A stretch of 64,000 bases of DNA, taken from positions 109,447,757 through 109,511,756 of the forward strand of contig CANTUZ010000001.1 of NCBI GenBank assembly GCA_947846985.1, written 5' to 3'. The translations under genes and the position numbers were made by a program. Source of the stretch: Fratercula arctica. Lineage: Eukaryota > Chordata > Aves > Charadriiformes > Alcidae. Under the pieces are notes generated by a model, which saw only the letters and a program-made list of their open reading frames with translations, had not been told where the DNA came from and did no database searches. This document shows positions 38,401-53,400 of the stretch, in pieces (the stretch's first letter is position 1; the number at the start of each line of letters is the position of its first letter).

Positions 38401-41400
38401 GGAAACCAAAAAATCTAGAAAGATTGAAAATGCAAACACAAATAAATTTGGCTAAGTGACATAAATTCATTTTTCATTAAACGTTTATGAAGGGCATTAA
38501 TTATGGTTGGACCTGTGAAGCGCCAAATATGTATGTATGATTTTAACCTCCTTTTGTTTAGTGTTTCCCGCCCCAAAAGAAAAAAAATTAAAACTTAAGT
38601 GTTTATTTCAGGTATATACATTTAAATATTTGGGCGTTTATAGTGAAGTATCATGTAAAGTATAGAACCAGGTCTAATTTTTAAAGTATGATCGTATTTG
38701 TACTCTGCATTCAGCCCTTTCTATTATTCTTTCTTATATTAATGGTACAGTGACCTTTGTCCCTTTTATTCCACCACTTCCACCAACACCAGTGGACATT
38801 CTTTCTTTGTGACCATGACAGTAATAAGATATATCTGAAAGAGGATAATGTCTTTCTCCTGTACAAAGGCTAAAGGAATTCTGTAGCTGATTTCAGCTGA
38901 AGTAGAGTCAGCGCCCAACGATTTCATTCATACTTCACAAACCTAAGCGTTCTAGTCCTCCCCCATCAAAAAACTTGCAGAGGAGCAGGAGAGCTTAATA
39001 TTAGCATGTGCTTAATGGTCTTGTGAAGGAAAGCACATAAGCATACACATACAAGTCCCAGTGACATAATTTCTTAACTTTAAGCATGCACATAGAGTTT
39101 GGGATGTAGCGAAAAGTATCTAATGGAATTTGCAAAAGTGTTAGGATTGTCGTGAGCAGCTTTTACTTCACAAGTGCATTAGATATTTTTTTTTAAAGTA
39201 AAGCAAGAGTACACTTTACAAAGAAAAATAGCATTTTTATTGCCTGCAAAGTTCCACTAAAAGCAGTAGCATGCAGTCTACTAGAAGCCAGCACCTCTAT
39301 TCCTCTCACCTTTCCCTGAGAGCAAAGCAGCTTTCTGTTTGCATTAGCACCAAGAGATATTTTATGGAGCAAGAAAACAGAGCTCAACTTTTCACAGAGT
39401 TGATTTTGTTCTGCGTAAAGCATTTACTGTTGCTGTCAGCAAGAGTAAAATTTACAGTTGCCAGAAAGCGTAAAAACTCAAATGTGCTCTTGGAAAACAC
39501 ATAGTGAGCTGCATGTAAAGGAGACACTGAAAGCTTGTTTCATTCCATTTCAAAATGCATAGTTGATCTGAAAGGGACATCAGCATCTCTTATTCTGCCT
39601 TTATTCAGAGAGAAACAAGTGTACATCTGATTTGGAAAACAAGAGGCCAGTGGATGCCTTTAAACAAGCAGTCACCATGTGTGCTACGTTAACGCAGCTG
39701 CATGGTAGCCTGAGGTGCCCGGGCTGAGCTCCAGCATTCCCATGCTTACTGGGCAATATCCACACCTCTGGAGGACAAAGCAAGGCGGAATTTTACTGCT
39801 GCAAGTTTTGGTGGGGGAAAAATTGTTTATGCAGGGAAACTGAATAGCTCGGGAACCAGTAGAAATAACATAGAGTTTTCCTCTTTAGCTACGTGGTCAC
39901 ATAAAGCTGTAGGTGCTGTATATGTCTCATGGTCGCTTGCTGACTTCAGCAGTTGTAAGGAGTTTTGCCTCTGCTTCCAGCAACCAGAAGTGTCATGGAA
40001 TCATTGAATCATAGAATGGTTTGATTTGGAAGAGACCTTTAAAGATCATCTAATCCAATCCCTCTGACATGGGCAGGGACATCTTTCACTAGACATCTGT
40101 CACTAGAGATGTCATCCAACCTCACTCTGAACACTTCCAGTGATGGAACATGCACAGCTTCTCTGGGCAACCTGTTCCAGTGCCTCACCACCCTCATTGT
40201 AAAAAAATTTCTTCCTTATAGCTAATCTAAACCTACCCTCTTTCAGTTTAAAACTGTTGCCCCTTGTCCTGTCACTACAGGCCTTGGTAAAAAGTCTTTC
40301 TCCATCTTTCTTGTACGCCCCCTTTCTATATTGAAAGGCTGCTATAAGGTCTCCCTGGAGCCTTCTCTTCTCCAGGCTGAACAACCCCAGCTCTCTCAGC
40401 CTGTCTTCACAGGAGAGGTGCTCCAGCCCTCTGATCATTTTTGTGGCCTTTGTCTGGACCTACTCCAACATGTCCGTGTCTTTCCTGTGCTGGGAACCCC
40501 AGAACTGGATGCAGTACTCTTGTGGGGTCATTGTTTGCTTTAGTTGTAAACGGTGTTGACATCCCAGTAAAGCTCACGTCCCTGCAAGAGTTGAGCTATG
40601 CTTCCATCCTGACAGGCTGTGCCTCCTAGCACAGCTGCTGGAGGAGAGGGGAAAGGGAAGCGATCCATAGGCAGAGTGCACTGTTCCTAGACTTGATAAT
40701 GCTTGCTGTCCATGGGAATACAGAGGAGTTCTGGAACGGGGCTTTCCTATAGGGTTAGCCTGAAAAATTGGCAGTCTGATAACAGCTTTCTGCTGTTAAT
40801 TAAAATTTTGCTATTTTCAGAAAAACCTGGCACATCTATGAGCGTGTAGAATGTCAGGTGTGTATGCACACACATTGGAGAGAGCGTTATGGGCTTTTGC
40901 GGATTTTTAGTATATTTCATAATTAAAATGTGGATTATTTTTTTGGACTGGATGAACTTAGTCCAGCCCTTCAAAGAGTAGACGAAAAATAGCAGTTGTT
41001 CTTAGACATACCCTGAATGCGTCCCATCCAAATTATCATGTGTATTTTATGTTGGGTAACAACTGAGTGACTGGTTAGCAAATGGACAGAGCAATGTAAG
41101 CAAATGGAAATTCAAACCCAAGTTCCTTTTGCCTATGATACTGAAAACCATACCTATTCTGTATCAGTATATGTTTTTATATGTCTCTAAGTAGAGAGTA
41201 GAATTTATCATACAAAACCCTCGGGCCCTGAAACTAACAAGTTACGTGTTAAGTTTTTAGTACCCAAGTGTCATCCTTTGATATCTGTAGGTCTAGTTAT
41301 ATTTTTATGTTTCAGCTTTTGCTTACATATTTTGCAGAATATGTCGATAAGTGATCGTCTGAGAATGTCCTCAGCTATAGCATTTCATTTTCTTACACCT

Positions 41401-44400
41401 TCATGAAGTGTTTTATCTGTAGTATCTCTTTTCATACATCATCAATAACTGTTGCTAAGCCTTTTTACTCTCCATTCTCTATGATGTCCTATTGCACTTT
41501 GATTGTTAGTTCAGAAACTGTCTTCTCAGAGGAAATTCAGATTTAGCCTTCCCTTGCTGTTATCTAGGCTTCCTTACATCTGTCTGCATCAGGTCGAGTC
41601 TGTTTGGAAAATAACAATTTTATGTGTGCTCTTGGCAAGCAGAATCAAACTCTGTCACTCTCTGTTGCACTTAACACACTTTCTGCCTGTCAGACCTCCC
41701 TAGACCTCTTCGGTTTCTTTTCTTGTGTCTTAGGAGTGCATGGACTTTTGTTATTATAGCCTGCCACTTTACTGACATTAAAAGGTTTGGTCACTGCAGC
41801 ATCACAAAATAATCCATTGTTCTTGGGCTTTGTGGTGCAGTGTGCTACTGACTAAATTCCAGTATTCATTTATTGTGCTCATGACTTATTATTGCAGGAT
41901 ATTTTTAATATTTGACACCACCATTAGTTAATTAGCTTATCAATTTGGTACTAATAAGCATGTCATTACTGATTTACCAGTTAACAGTTTTGAACACAAT
42001 AATACTTTCTTGGACATGGATTAAAAAAAGGCTTTGAAGAACATGACTTACACTGCTACACATCTTGTGTACATTTATGTAAATTCAGCTGTGCTAACTG
42101 TATAAGTTAAGTGAGGGCCATGATGTATCTCTCCACATGTGTCTTCATATCTTTGAAAACCAGTCCTTTGCAGATTCTAATGGGTTCACTGGGGGTTTTT
42201 TTCAACCTTTTCATGCCACTGTTTTTAAAAAGCAAATTTCAGGTATTTCAGGATAGGTGCCTGAGCTCTCTCAGAACAATACAGTATGCCTACATCGCAC
42301 CATGCAATGCCATGCAGCAGCTCAGGTCCCAAAAGCAGTCTGGCAGCTCTGCACCTCAGCTGGACTTAGTGCGGCTGGGACCTCAGCCGTTAGCATGGCT
42401 GCCCTGTTCCTGGAGCAAAGCTAGGTACTTGGTGCTACCTAAGTTTCCTTTGCCTCTTGCTCCACTGCACAGTGTAGAATTACCCTGTGACATTTACCCA
42501 TGATTTTTAGAAGTACAGGACACCATCATCACCATGGGAAGCCACAGAAGAAACAGAATTTCAGTACTTTGAAAAAAAATCTGAACTGAGTGATAGCTTT
42601 TGAAAATACATTGTACTGCCACATTGGGTAGCTGATTGATGCTTCACGCATCCAAAAAAAGAAAAGAAAATATAAAAAGAGTAAATAAGATGAATCCTTC
42701 CTTCACTATTGACAGAACAAGAGGGAATGGCTTCAAGCTGCAACAGGGTAGGTTTAGGCTGGACATTAGGAAAAAATTCTTCACAGAAAGAGTGGTCAGA
42801 CACTGGAATAGGATGCCCAGGGAGATGGTGGAGCCACCATCCCTGAATGTGTTTAAGACTCGTTTAGATGTGGTGTTGGGGGATATGGTGTAAGGGAGAA
42901 CTTTGTAGAGTGGGGTTGATGGTTGGACTCGATGATCCCAAGGGTCTTTTCCAACCTAAATGATTCTGTGATTCTATGATTCTATTTCGCTCTTTACATT
43001 TCAGTTATGTCAAGATTTCTATATTTCTTTCATGTGCTTTTTCTGGTATCTGGTTTTCTGACTGCATTTTTATGATGTTATTATCACTTTCCTCTCCTGC
43101 AGTGGTGGTAATCCATAGCTAGAAGGTACCATGAGGCCAGCATTGGCTTAGTGACTGACTCAATATTAAATTAGAATATGTTTTTGCTATGCTCTTGAAT
43201 GTTCGTTATTTCCAACCTTTTAAAAAGGTAACTTTAATCCACTAGAATGAACTTTAGGTCAGCTTTCTTCAGGCCGTTAAAATTGCTCATCTATTTTAAG
43301 TTTTTGATTGAGAAAATTACATAATGCCAGTCTTGTTCAGGATAGCTCTTGAAGCCCATGTCTGACTTCAGCCATATCTACCAAGACTTACACTTGTGCT
43401 GTCCTAAATTAAGACTTCTTTTTGCACATATCAAACTAGATATTGATTTTTAATAAGTCAAGTAAAAAAAAAAATCAGATTCATTTCGATCCTAAGGAAA
43501 ATGTATTAACTCTCAAAAGAATTTATTATGGAGCCTTCATATTTGTAGAGAATATGTATCATTTTGTTTACAGGGTCAAAGCAACATGGAGGGAGCTATG
43601 AATGAGATCCCTCTTACCATTGATAGTGATCTTTTATACCAAGTTCTGTCAGATAAACTTTGTGTTTCGTGTTGTTAAAGGACATGTTAAGTGAGTCTTG
43701 AAGCTTTAGATGAATACTGCTCTTTTGTACCAAGCTCTGTCAAATGAATTTTGTGTTTCCTGTTGAGAAAGGACATGTTAAGTGGGTCTTTAAGCTTTAG
43801 ATGATAAAAAAATATCAAATGTGCACAACTCACTAGACCCCTACATTTGTTTTTAGGTTCAATGGTAAATGGATGGGGTTCTGCGTCTGATGAGGACCGT
43901 AACTTTTCTAGTCATAGATCTAGTGTAGGTAGCTCCTCAGATGACTCGATCTTTACCAGCGGCAGTTTTGCACAAGCACTGGTTGCAGCAGCAGATAAAG
44001 CTGGTTTTAGGCTGGATGGAACCAGCCTGACAAGAACAGGTTTGTAGACTCAAAGTTGATGCTTTCTGCATGAAGGGTGTCTCTGCCTATTCTTTTCCTT
44101 TCAGTGAACCTGCGTCTCACACTTGTCTAACATGCATGGAATAAGGTGGATGGAGATACTTTTATCAGTATATTTTAAATGAAACCTTGCATTGTGTTTC
44201 ATTTTTAGTGATTTGAAGTAGTGAATAGCACAAGCTTTTAATCTACACCTTCAGTCTGCTGCAGTTTCCCTCTGTGCTGACTCTGCTATAGATTTACTGA
44301 CATATGCTCCGTTTAATATTTCAGTGAAGAGATCACTAATTCTGCCATGCAGTCTTTGATTCTTTCATTCTTTGCAAAAATCTCCTCGCAATCATTCACA

Positions 44401-47400
44401 TTTCCAGTGATGAACATCATGTTTAAACTATTATCTCCATCCCTGCTCTTCTGTTGCATCTCATCTTGCAAAAGTGTGTATTTCTGTGAAGTTTTTCTAA
44501 GCATGGGGTGAATTGGTGTGCTTTTATTGTTAACAATACAAACTGTTTAAAATCCTTATTAATAGCTAATTTAAAAATACTTAATTCAATAAGTTAATAT
44601 ATTGTGATAAAATTTAATTTTAATTATGCCAACTGAATCTGCCAAGTTAAATGTATCAAAGGTAAAGTGACTATTGCTTTTGAAAACAGCCAACCCTCTA
44701 AACTGCATTAATGAAAAGTAAATATAATTTAGTTAATATTTTTCAAGCTCCATATGTTTATTTGTAGAAAAAAAAAAGTAAAAATGATTTTTAAGTATCC
44801 TGGAAAAAAGACTGTATTTGCATTTGCTTGGTCTTATCAAAATAGCAAAAATAACTAATTATTTAAATCCACAAATCTAATAGAAAAGTATGAACTTGGG
44901 TCATATTTTTGTTATGCTTTCTCAGCCGATTCCTGCCCACAGGTCCCATAATGTTCCCATCATTTAAAATTTTTTACTGTTGGTCTGGTATGAAGTCTAT
45001 CCTTCAGTAAAATGTGTGCATTTATGAGAAATGTCTCCACACGTTGGGGCTGAAAACGACACGCTTTCTGCATGCAATGGCTTCATGGCGAACATTGCCT
45101 TTTATGAACATTAGGAATGAGAAAAAGAATTGATGGCAAAGTCCTGTCGCCAACAAACTACAGGGTGAACAGATACAGCTTTTCTCAAATCACTGTGACT
45201 TTTGCCATTGACTTTGGTGAGACATAGTCATCATAAAAAGATAGTTATTTCACCATTAAAAGTAGTTAAAACCCTCACTTGCTCCTTACACTAGTGGAAA
45301 ATTGACGGAGTAAATCAGTTTCATCTTTTGAAAAAAACAAAGCAAAAGAGAAGAAAAACCGATGTAGACCTTCACTCATCTACTACGGGCACATTTGGCC
45401 AAACTATAATTTAAAATATACTGTTTTGCTTGAAGAATCTCCTGAACAGTCTTGAATGAAAGGAGCAAACCATTCTCAACCTTTTTGTTTGGTGTTGTTC
45501 TTGGCCCCAGTAAGAGCAAATGCAAAGATTCACCCACAGGTAATGTCGCTTGTATCAGGCCATTGAGAAGGAGAGTTTCCACCACAAACACACACGTAAC
45601 AAAACTAAATGGACACACAAACACATAAACACTTTTAAATAAATATAATTTCTTATTGTAGCTATGTAAGTGAAAAGTACAAGGAAAGGATGAGACCCGT
45701 CTTGTCAGTTATATTTTCCTTGCTTAATCAGATCACAAATGCCCTTAAACTGAGTATGCAGGTAGTTCCTTGGACAGACTATGAGAGTTTAGGGTAAAAC
45801 AAAGGATCCATCAGTTGTGGTAGAGACTTTATGATTATTACCCTCTTGCTCTCTTAATGATCCAGCAGGCAAAATGGAAACAAAATAAAACTCACATGTA
45901 AACAAACAGCCCTCCCCTCTTTTTCTCATGAAACCCTCAGCAAATGGAAATAACTCCCCAGTGCTTACTGCAGTTCCATTGCCATATGATGCCTCCCAGT
46001 GTAGCGTGATCAATCAGACAGGCCTATTGCTGTACCACAGCAGACCCTGCGTCATGCAAAGTGGTGTCTTGTAGTGAAAAAGCAGCAGTATTATTTCTGT
46101 TCTTTGCTCTGGAGGGAGTCTGAAGGTCCCGACTCTTTTCTCCTTTGCAATCTGGGCAGTTATTTTCACCCCATCAGAACAGCTGTAAAATATTCCTGCT
46201 GATGTGAAAGGAGAAGGCCAGCTTGATAGCCTCACGTGGGAGTGTTTGATTGCCAAGCATAAGAGCATTGGTAAATCCAGGCGCAAGGTGTCTCTCCTGC
46301 CAGACACTTTGATTCCGATTTCCAGAAGCCATCATGTGATTTGCCATGAAGTTCAGACAGTTTTGCTTTTTAACACCCTTGGGAAATTAAATCAAGGATT
46401 AGTGGATTCATCCTTGTCTCCACTTACAGACACTAAATCTACTACAGAGACTCTGACGCTGCTCAGCAGTTCTTTCTGGAAGGGCTGCATACAAATACAA
46501 GGAGCTGTAATCAGTTACTAGGTGCATTCAAAAATGTATTTTGGGAGCCTGCACATAATTTGTGTTTGCCCCATGTCTGATTTAGGTCAGTGCTATTTAT
46601 TTTCCCTCATTTTAATGGAGGGATGAAAGAGAGAATGTTTGGTGTCTATTTCTTTTTCAAACCAACATTCTGAATGAATAATCACATTTCTTTAGTCAAG
46701 AGAATAAGTGTGAAGAATCTTCATCCTGCACTCACTAGTTGCACTTGCATGTTGCAAGTTTATTTTTGCAGAACATCTGTGCAATGTGCTGCTGTGAGCT
46801 AGGATGGAATTTCAGGCTCATATCTGAATTTCTTTGCATTAGTGGTATTTTTTTTTATTTTTAAATGAAATTTTAATTTTTTTTTCTGTATTCATCTGCT
46901 GTTTTATCCTTATCTATGAAACAAGGGCTTGATCACTTGTCTTTGTCTGGCTGCAGCTGTGCCAGCTATAGAGGTGAATGTTTCCAGCCTTCCCCCAAAT
47001 GTTTATTACTACTTTCTCCCAGCTCCAGAATTAGCTGCTTGTGTGGGTGTTCTGTAACCCATTTCAGTTCAAATGAGCCAGGTTAGCAAAGGCATACTTT
47101 TCATACCATTTAAGTTCAATTGGGCTTATTTTGGTAGAGGAGAGTTAGGCAATGTCCACATGAGGGTTTCAAACAGGGTAACCTCCAATGGCAGTGACAT
47201 GCAGTTGGGAGACAAACCTGCCTAAGAGCAGTGTCCTCCTCAGGGTGCACATCAGTCAGAAGGTAGAAGATCAAGCCTGAGACAGTCAGGAAATCTCTAA
47301 AGTCAAATACTGAGATGTTATTCTAACATGTATGTTTTAATGGGAAACGCCATGTTAGAGAGATTATGACTACTTTTTTCACTTTGCCCTCTTGCACTAA

Positions 47401-50400
47401 GAACATTTCAACTAGTGTAGCAAGTAGCATATTAGTCCCGATTAGGCTTGTCTAGATCAGATCGTGTGTGATGGCACATTGGAACTAAGAGCATCTGTTG
47501 AAAGGTTTTGCTCAAAAACATAACTTGCGGCAGGGTAGACCCTGCTCTGAGTTACCCAGAAGACCATAAAGCTCCTTTCTATCTTGGTGTCAGATGACCA
47601 GAAAAATAACAACCAACCATTTTATCACTTTCTGTCAACTCTTACACCATTTGCGCCTACAGTAGGACTGAAAGAGCAGAAGTTCTGACTGGCTTATACA
47701 TTTTCCACTGCAAATAGAATTAAAACAACTAAGAGTTTTAAGTACCAGTTCTAAACAAATTAAAGTGTTAACATCTCCAAGATACTTGGCAAGAATGACA
47801 TAAAAATGGTGACCTTTAGTTTTCATCAGTTATTATCAAACAATAAGCCTAGTTAACTGAATAAAAATATCAAAATAAGAGAAAGTGAATGTTGTAAATG
47901 AACTGTGCTCCTACGGTTCCTGCGGTGATGCTTTTAATGATCTGCTCGATAGAACACCATCAGAGATTTTTTTTTTAAGAGAAATCATGTAGCTTGATTA
48001 GTCTATGTATATCTGAGGAATACATTCAGTCAGAATACATTACTTTTTTAGCATATAAAAATACTGAAAATTAACAGGAAAATTTTAGCATTTAAATATG
48101 CCCCCATACTTAAATATGCCCCAATATGTTATTTCTTGAGAAAAGAGAACTCTTAAGTATACAAACGTACACTGCAGAATCAGTTATGTTTATCTCACTG
48201 GAGTTACTCCAGTATACAGTGCATATGGGAGCCCCTAAAATGAGAATCTGGCTTGAGAAATGTGAAGGTGGAAGGCAGGAGGAGATAAATTTGATATGAT
48301 TGCAGAACTGTTTTCCTTCCCTGCTCAAGGCTGAGGAGTTGTTATGACACATCTGTTCAGCACACAGAGCAGGTAGGAGTTACATGGCATACAGTAGTTT
48401 TATCACAGCAGATGGAATGATTTTAATTACAAAAGTTAAAGACAAAAGAATGCCAAGTTTCTCACTTTGCTTGTTGTGGTGTGTCTTAAAGCAGTTGTCA
48501 TCAGTGGGTACCTCAAGGGGACACTTGCTTGCCTCTGAGAATTAGACCAGATTTAATGTTTTGGAACAGACATTAATAGAACAGCCCATTTCAAGGCAAT
48601 AACAATTTTTCATCTGGTTTCTCTTTTTTTCAGGCAAAGCATACCCTTCCTCTCAGAGACCTCGGCCGAGCAGTCCTTTTTCTACTGACAGCAACACCAG
48701 TGCAGCTGTCAATCAGTCTCAGAGGCCGAGGCCCACTAAAAAACACAAGGGAGGACGGTTGGACCAACCCCCCTTGCCTCATCGTAGGGAGGGAATAACA
48801 GACGGTAAGTGCTGTGGTGAAGTCCCTGATGAAATCCTGCAACAAGCCCGCGTGCCAAGTGGGAGAATGTACAGCAATCTTTTAAGGAATATATGTTACA
48901 GTGAATTACTTGTTTGGTGAAGTGGGGTCCCCAGGTTGTCACGTGAGCAATATTGCAATGCTAGCAGCGTGAAGCTTGGTTAAGTGACTCTTCCAGGAGC
49001 CTTTCTTCATTTCAGCTCTGAATAGGTTAGCATCTCATAGGTTTTCTCAGATCTCGATATAAATCTTACTCAAAAATGACTGCGTTGCACAATTTTACAT
49101 TAAATGAAAGTAATCACCACCAGCAATAATGGTATGCCGTAAATTCCTTAGCAGAAGTGTAGAGCCAGTCCCACAGCGCTCTGTTTGGTTTTTGCTGTTT
49201 TTGACAGCCACCCAACAGCTGTAGCAGAATGTGCCACGCTTTTCTCATGATTCTGCCTCGCGTCTTGTCTGTGCTGTGTCATTCCTGACATCCACTGACC
49301 TCAGTGACTTTGTTTCCCTCTTTGACATCTCCACTTCTCTCTGACCACTGCTTCCCATCTGGAAATTTCAGGCATGTCTGTTCTGCTCTTCTAATGACTA
49401 AGATCAGCTCCGTCTTCCATTATCTTTGTCTGGCCCCTCTTGAGTTTGGCAAAAGACACAATTGCTGCCCGTTACTCTTTGAGGAGAACTGGATAGGAAG
49501 GTGGCTGGCTGTCTACCTCCTACTCATTTCTTCTGATCTCTGGGCTAGCCCCTGTAGGTGTTGAAATGATCAGAGAGGAGAAGCAAGCAAAGGGGAAAAC
49601 AGCATTAAAGGAACCACTAAGGATATCTGTAACACCATGCAGATGGAGACGTGATCACTTTCCTCATGCTGACCTCTCTTTCAGTGTTCAAAGTAGGGCA
49701 GTTCTGAGAGCTAGACTGTCCCACCTGCCTCAGTGGCTCTCATAACACTATCTGGACCACTGGAGTGGGTGTGATGCCAGTGAGTCTTATCTCCTAATCT
49801 TAAGTACGCCTTGACAAATCTTCCAGTGTATGGGGAAGGTGTAAAAATAATTTTAAAAATGCCTTTAGATTTTAGTATAAACATCCTCCTTATTCTAGTA
49901 AAAATTACTTGAGAATCAGAATATCTTGAGTTGGAAGGGACCCATAGAGATCACCAAGTCCAACTCCCTTCTTTATCTTGTTTGGACAAGTAACGTAATA
50001 AATTGATTTGATAGAGAAATATATTTAGTTTGATTTATTTGTACTCTAGGTACATATATAAAATATATCAACAGCTTGCAAGGTGGATTGTGGCCACTAA
50101 AACCACCAGAGCTCTCCTTTCAGTCATGTTATCAGGTGTACAGATAAAATTTTGTAGTATGCTCTGACAAGGTGGAGAATAGATTCCAGAAGTGAAAGTC
50201 TTCACCAAAAGGGTTATTGTTACATCTCATGCTCTATGGCTCTTCCTCACTACCATATTATATTTGGGGAAACATCTTAAAGTAGCTTAGACTCCACTCA
50301 TATGGATCTGAATTGGTTTAAACAATGCCCTCCCCTTCTGGATATATTCCAGAGGCCTCCCTGCTACCCACACCCATTAAATATGAGAATAGTAACTGGA

Positions 50401-53400
50401 AATTGTGGGTGTCACTTGTGGTGCTGGCAATACGCTTTCTGTGCGTATCTTAAGTCAACCGTTCTGCATGGCATATCCTGTCACCCCAAACTATGAGCCT
50501 TTTGGGCCACAAATTCTGTGTACATGTGAGTTTGTACTGCACTCAATATGGTTGGACCTTAATCCTTCTGCTTTTGAGTACTATTGCTATAGAAATGTTT
50601 AACAATAATGTGGGTACCAGAAAATGAATAGGAATCCAGTTCAGGTCATGAGACAGATGGAAAGGTGACTCCTCGGGGAGTGACTCCATCATAAAATCCG
50701 GTATTGTTTTAATCAGTGAGAGAGATCAGATTATAAGATCTATTTAAAACGATGAATCTCCTAATATCTTTTATTTATTCCTTATAAAATACTAATCTTA
50801 CTGGAGTTTCTTTCATATATTTGAGTCAGAATACCAATGATACACCATTTCCTTCAACAGTCCACCTCTCAGACACAGGCAGTAACCATAACAGCTTTTG
50901 GACACTCTTAGTTTAACATTTGTCTGTTATAAACCTAGTTGAAGCGCTTACTATATATTCTAAAAATTTATAGTTTCCTGGAGTAATAGAGGATCCTTTC
51001 CCATCCTCTCTTACCACAGGAACAAACAAACACAAATTGTACAGTTTTTCCACTTCAACTCTTACTGAATCTGAGTCATTAAAGTGCAATGGCAAGTCTG
51101 AGTCATAGCTAAATTTGCAAAAGAATATGTGTCAAATAAGGAAGATAAAGATTGCTGCTGCCACTTATATGTATGTAAACAAACTGAATTTAGGAACCTC
51201 TGGTATACAGAAATTAAAAATGGATGCTTTGCGTGTAATAGTGCATGAACTTTACAAAGAGAGACAATGCCACCATGCTTAAGCTACAATTAGAAAAAGC
51301 AAGTAGGAGAACTTGGGATAGATCCAGCAATTCTGAACCCTAATCCAGGTCAGTTCATTCAGCCCTGTGCTGTCCTGATTTCAATGGGAAGCATCCCTAC
51401 ATTTTTCTCCTGGTTTTGAGATGTCTGCAATCCATTCCCTTACAACTGCTTCCTCTTGGATTCATCATATGAAAACATACTTGGTTTGTCAGTTGTCTTC
51501 AAATTCCCAAGCTGGATGAGTCCTACATTCTGTGTTTAAGTCTCATCACATACTAGATATCTGTCATTTTAAATTTTCATTGACCAAGTAAGCTCCAGCC
51601 ATGTCCTTTCTCTGCCCTTTCCAGTACACATCCTGAGCACTTGCTCCTTGTTAACTGTAACCATGTTGGACAGTGCAAAAGACCTAAGAAACTGTAACAT
51701 TTAACACATAGCACACAGATCCCAGACTATGTAAGCATACGAGGAGACAACTTCATGCTTACTTTTGACAGCAATCCACACAAATCCCCTAAAAGGCTGC
51801 TTCTTCATTTTCTTCAGTTGCAGGTCAGAATCCTCTAGAGATTGGCTCTAGATTGAATCTTCAAATTTGTCTTCCTGTGCAACTTCTTTTTTTTTTTTTT
51901 TCTTTTTTTTTAAATGCCCCATTCTAAAAGGCCATGGAGACAACAGCAAATCCACAGAGGAAGAATAACTTATGAATCCCTCAAATGATGAAAAACCTTT
52001 GTTCTGAGCTTGCAGTCCACCATGAGAAACACCCAGGAGATCTTTAGCTCTAGTGCTTAAGGAATAATTTGTTTTCTTGGAAACAAAGTGTTCACAAATT
52101 GCAAAACAGTGGAATCTGTTATATAGGTAGTGGCATGGTAACTGCATGACTGGTGTTAAAAGCTCTCCCTTAGTTGAGCACGATTTAAAAAAAAAAATGA
52201 AGGGGATGCAGAAGGGAAATATGGTTAGGTGTTAAAAAGGACAACTTGGAATTTAAGATTAGCTTTGCCACCAACTTGCTATCATGTATTACAAATCAGT
52301 TTTGCTGAGGTAGATCACTGTAGCGAAGATGCTTACTTTCTGATACTAGAAAGTGGTTCAGAAGCTTATTAAATGTCTTGGTAATTATTACCTCTAGGAC
52401 AACAAATCACTAGCACAGGTAGAAAGAGATGTCCTTATACTTGTTGGTTCTGTAATTTTCTGCTTTTTCCAGTTAATAATGAGAGGCTGTGCCAAAGCTT
52501 GACTGGTGCCTGAATCATTTGACCAATGCTCTGCGTTCTAAAGGAGGGATGGAGTAATCCCAGGCCGAACACCCATCTGCCTCTTATTGAGGCACTCTGA
52601 TGTCCTACAGCTTCTCAATCACAATCCCTCCATTACTAAATCAATAAGACCATCACCTCCCCACCAATGCACTTATAAATTGCTTTGTAGGTTTGATAAT
52701 CCTGCCATTAGAGGCTGCAAGTGGAAGTCTGGATGACATCCCACTGGCCTAGTAAGTTACTAGCTCAATGTTGGTTTTCAGGTGTTTTACCTGGCACCTG
52801 GAAGATAATTTAGATGGAAGCACAGTGGTAATCAGTGATACCACTCTGAGCGTCCTCACTGAAAATCCTGCTGAGGGCCCTAAATTTCTCGGTTCAAAAC
52901 TTCTCGAAGTGATTGACATGTTGGAGTGAGTTGGCTTGCCTTTATGTGGTAACAAATCTGCCTGTTAGGGCCTGGGACTACTAACTCCTCTGATCGTGTT
53001 ACCCCTTTACTGGCAGCTGAAGTGCCAACCATTATCCACCATATATGTGCATACTCGCAAGTGTGTGTGGAGACATGTGCATAGTCACATATGGACACGT
53101 TTGGCTGTGAATGGAGAGGAAAGGAGAGGGAGAGGGAGAGGGAGAGGGAGAGGGAGAGGGAGAGGGAGAGGGAGAGGGAGAGGGAGAGGGAGAGGGAGAG
53201 GAGAGGAGAGGAGAGGAGAGAGGAGAGGAGAGGAGAGGAGAGGAGAGGAGAGGAGAGGAGAGGAGAGGAGAGGAGAGGAGAGGAGAGGAGAGGAGAGGAG
53301 AGGAGAGGAGAGGAGAGGAGAGGAGAGGAGAGGAGAGGAGAGGAGAGGGAGAGGCTGTTCTCTGTGGCATTAGGGGAGGAAACTTATGAATCCAGATGCA

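Larger units (their letters stand above)
33936..43856 (+). other. ROBO2: ROBO2 intron, 9.9 kb, with two CR1 copies
   Basis: Contains (AAAT)6 at 35392-35415, a 23-nt tandem pair with TAATTA cores (35647-35692), an antisense CR1 (39997-40525), a sense CR1 (42711-42985) and a 91-bp tandem duplication (43622-43803) close to the acceptor. About 36520-36840 is GC-richer and repeat-free, with a 92-codon minus-strand open frame that I do not recognise. Confidence 0.85.
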
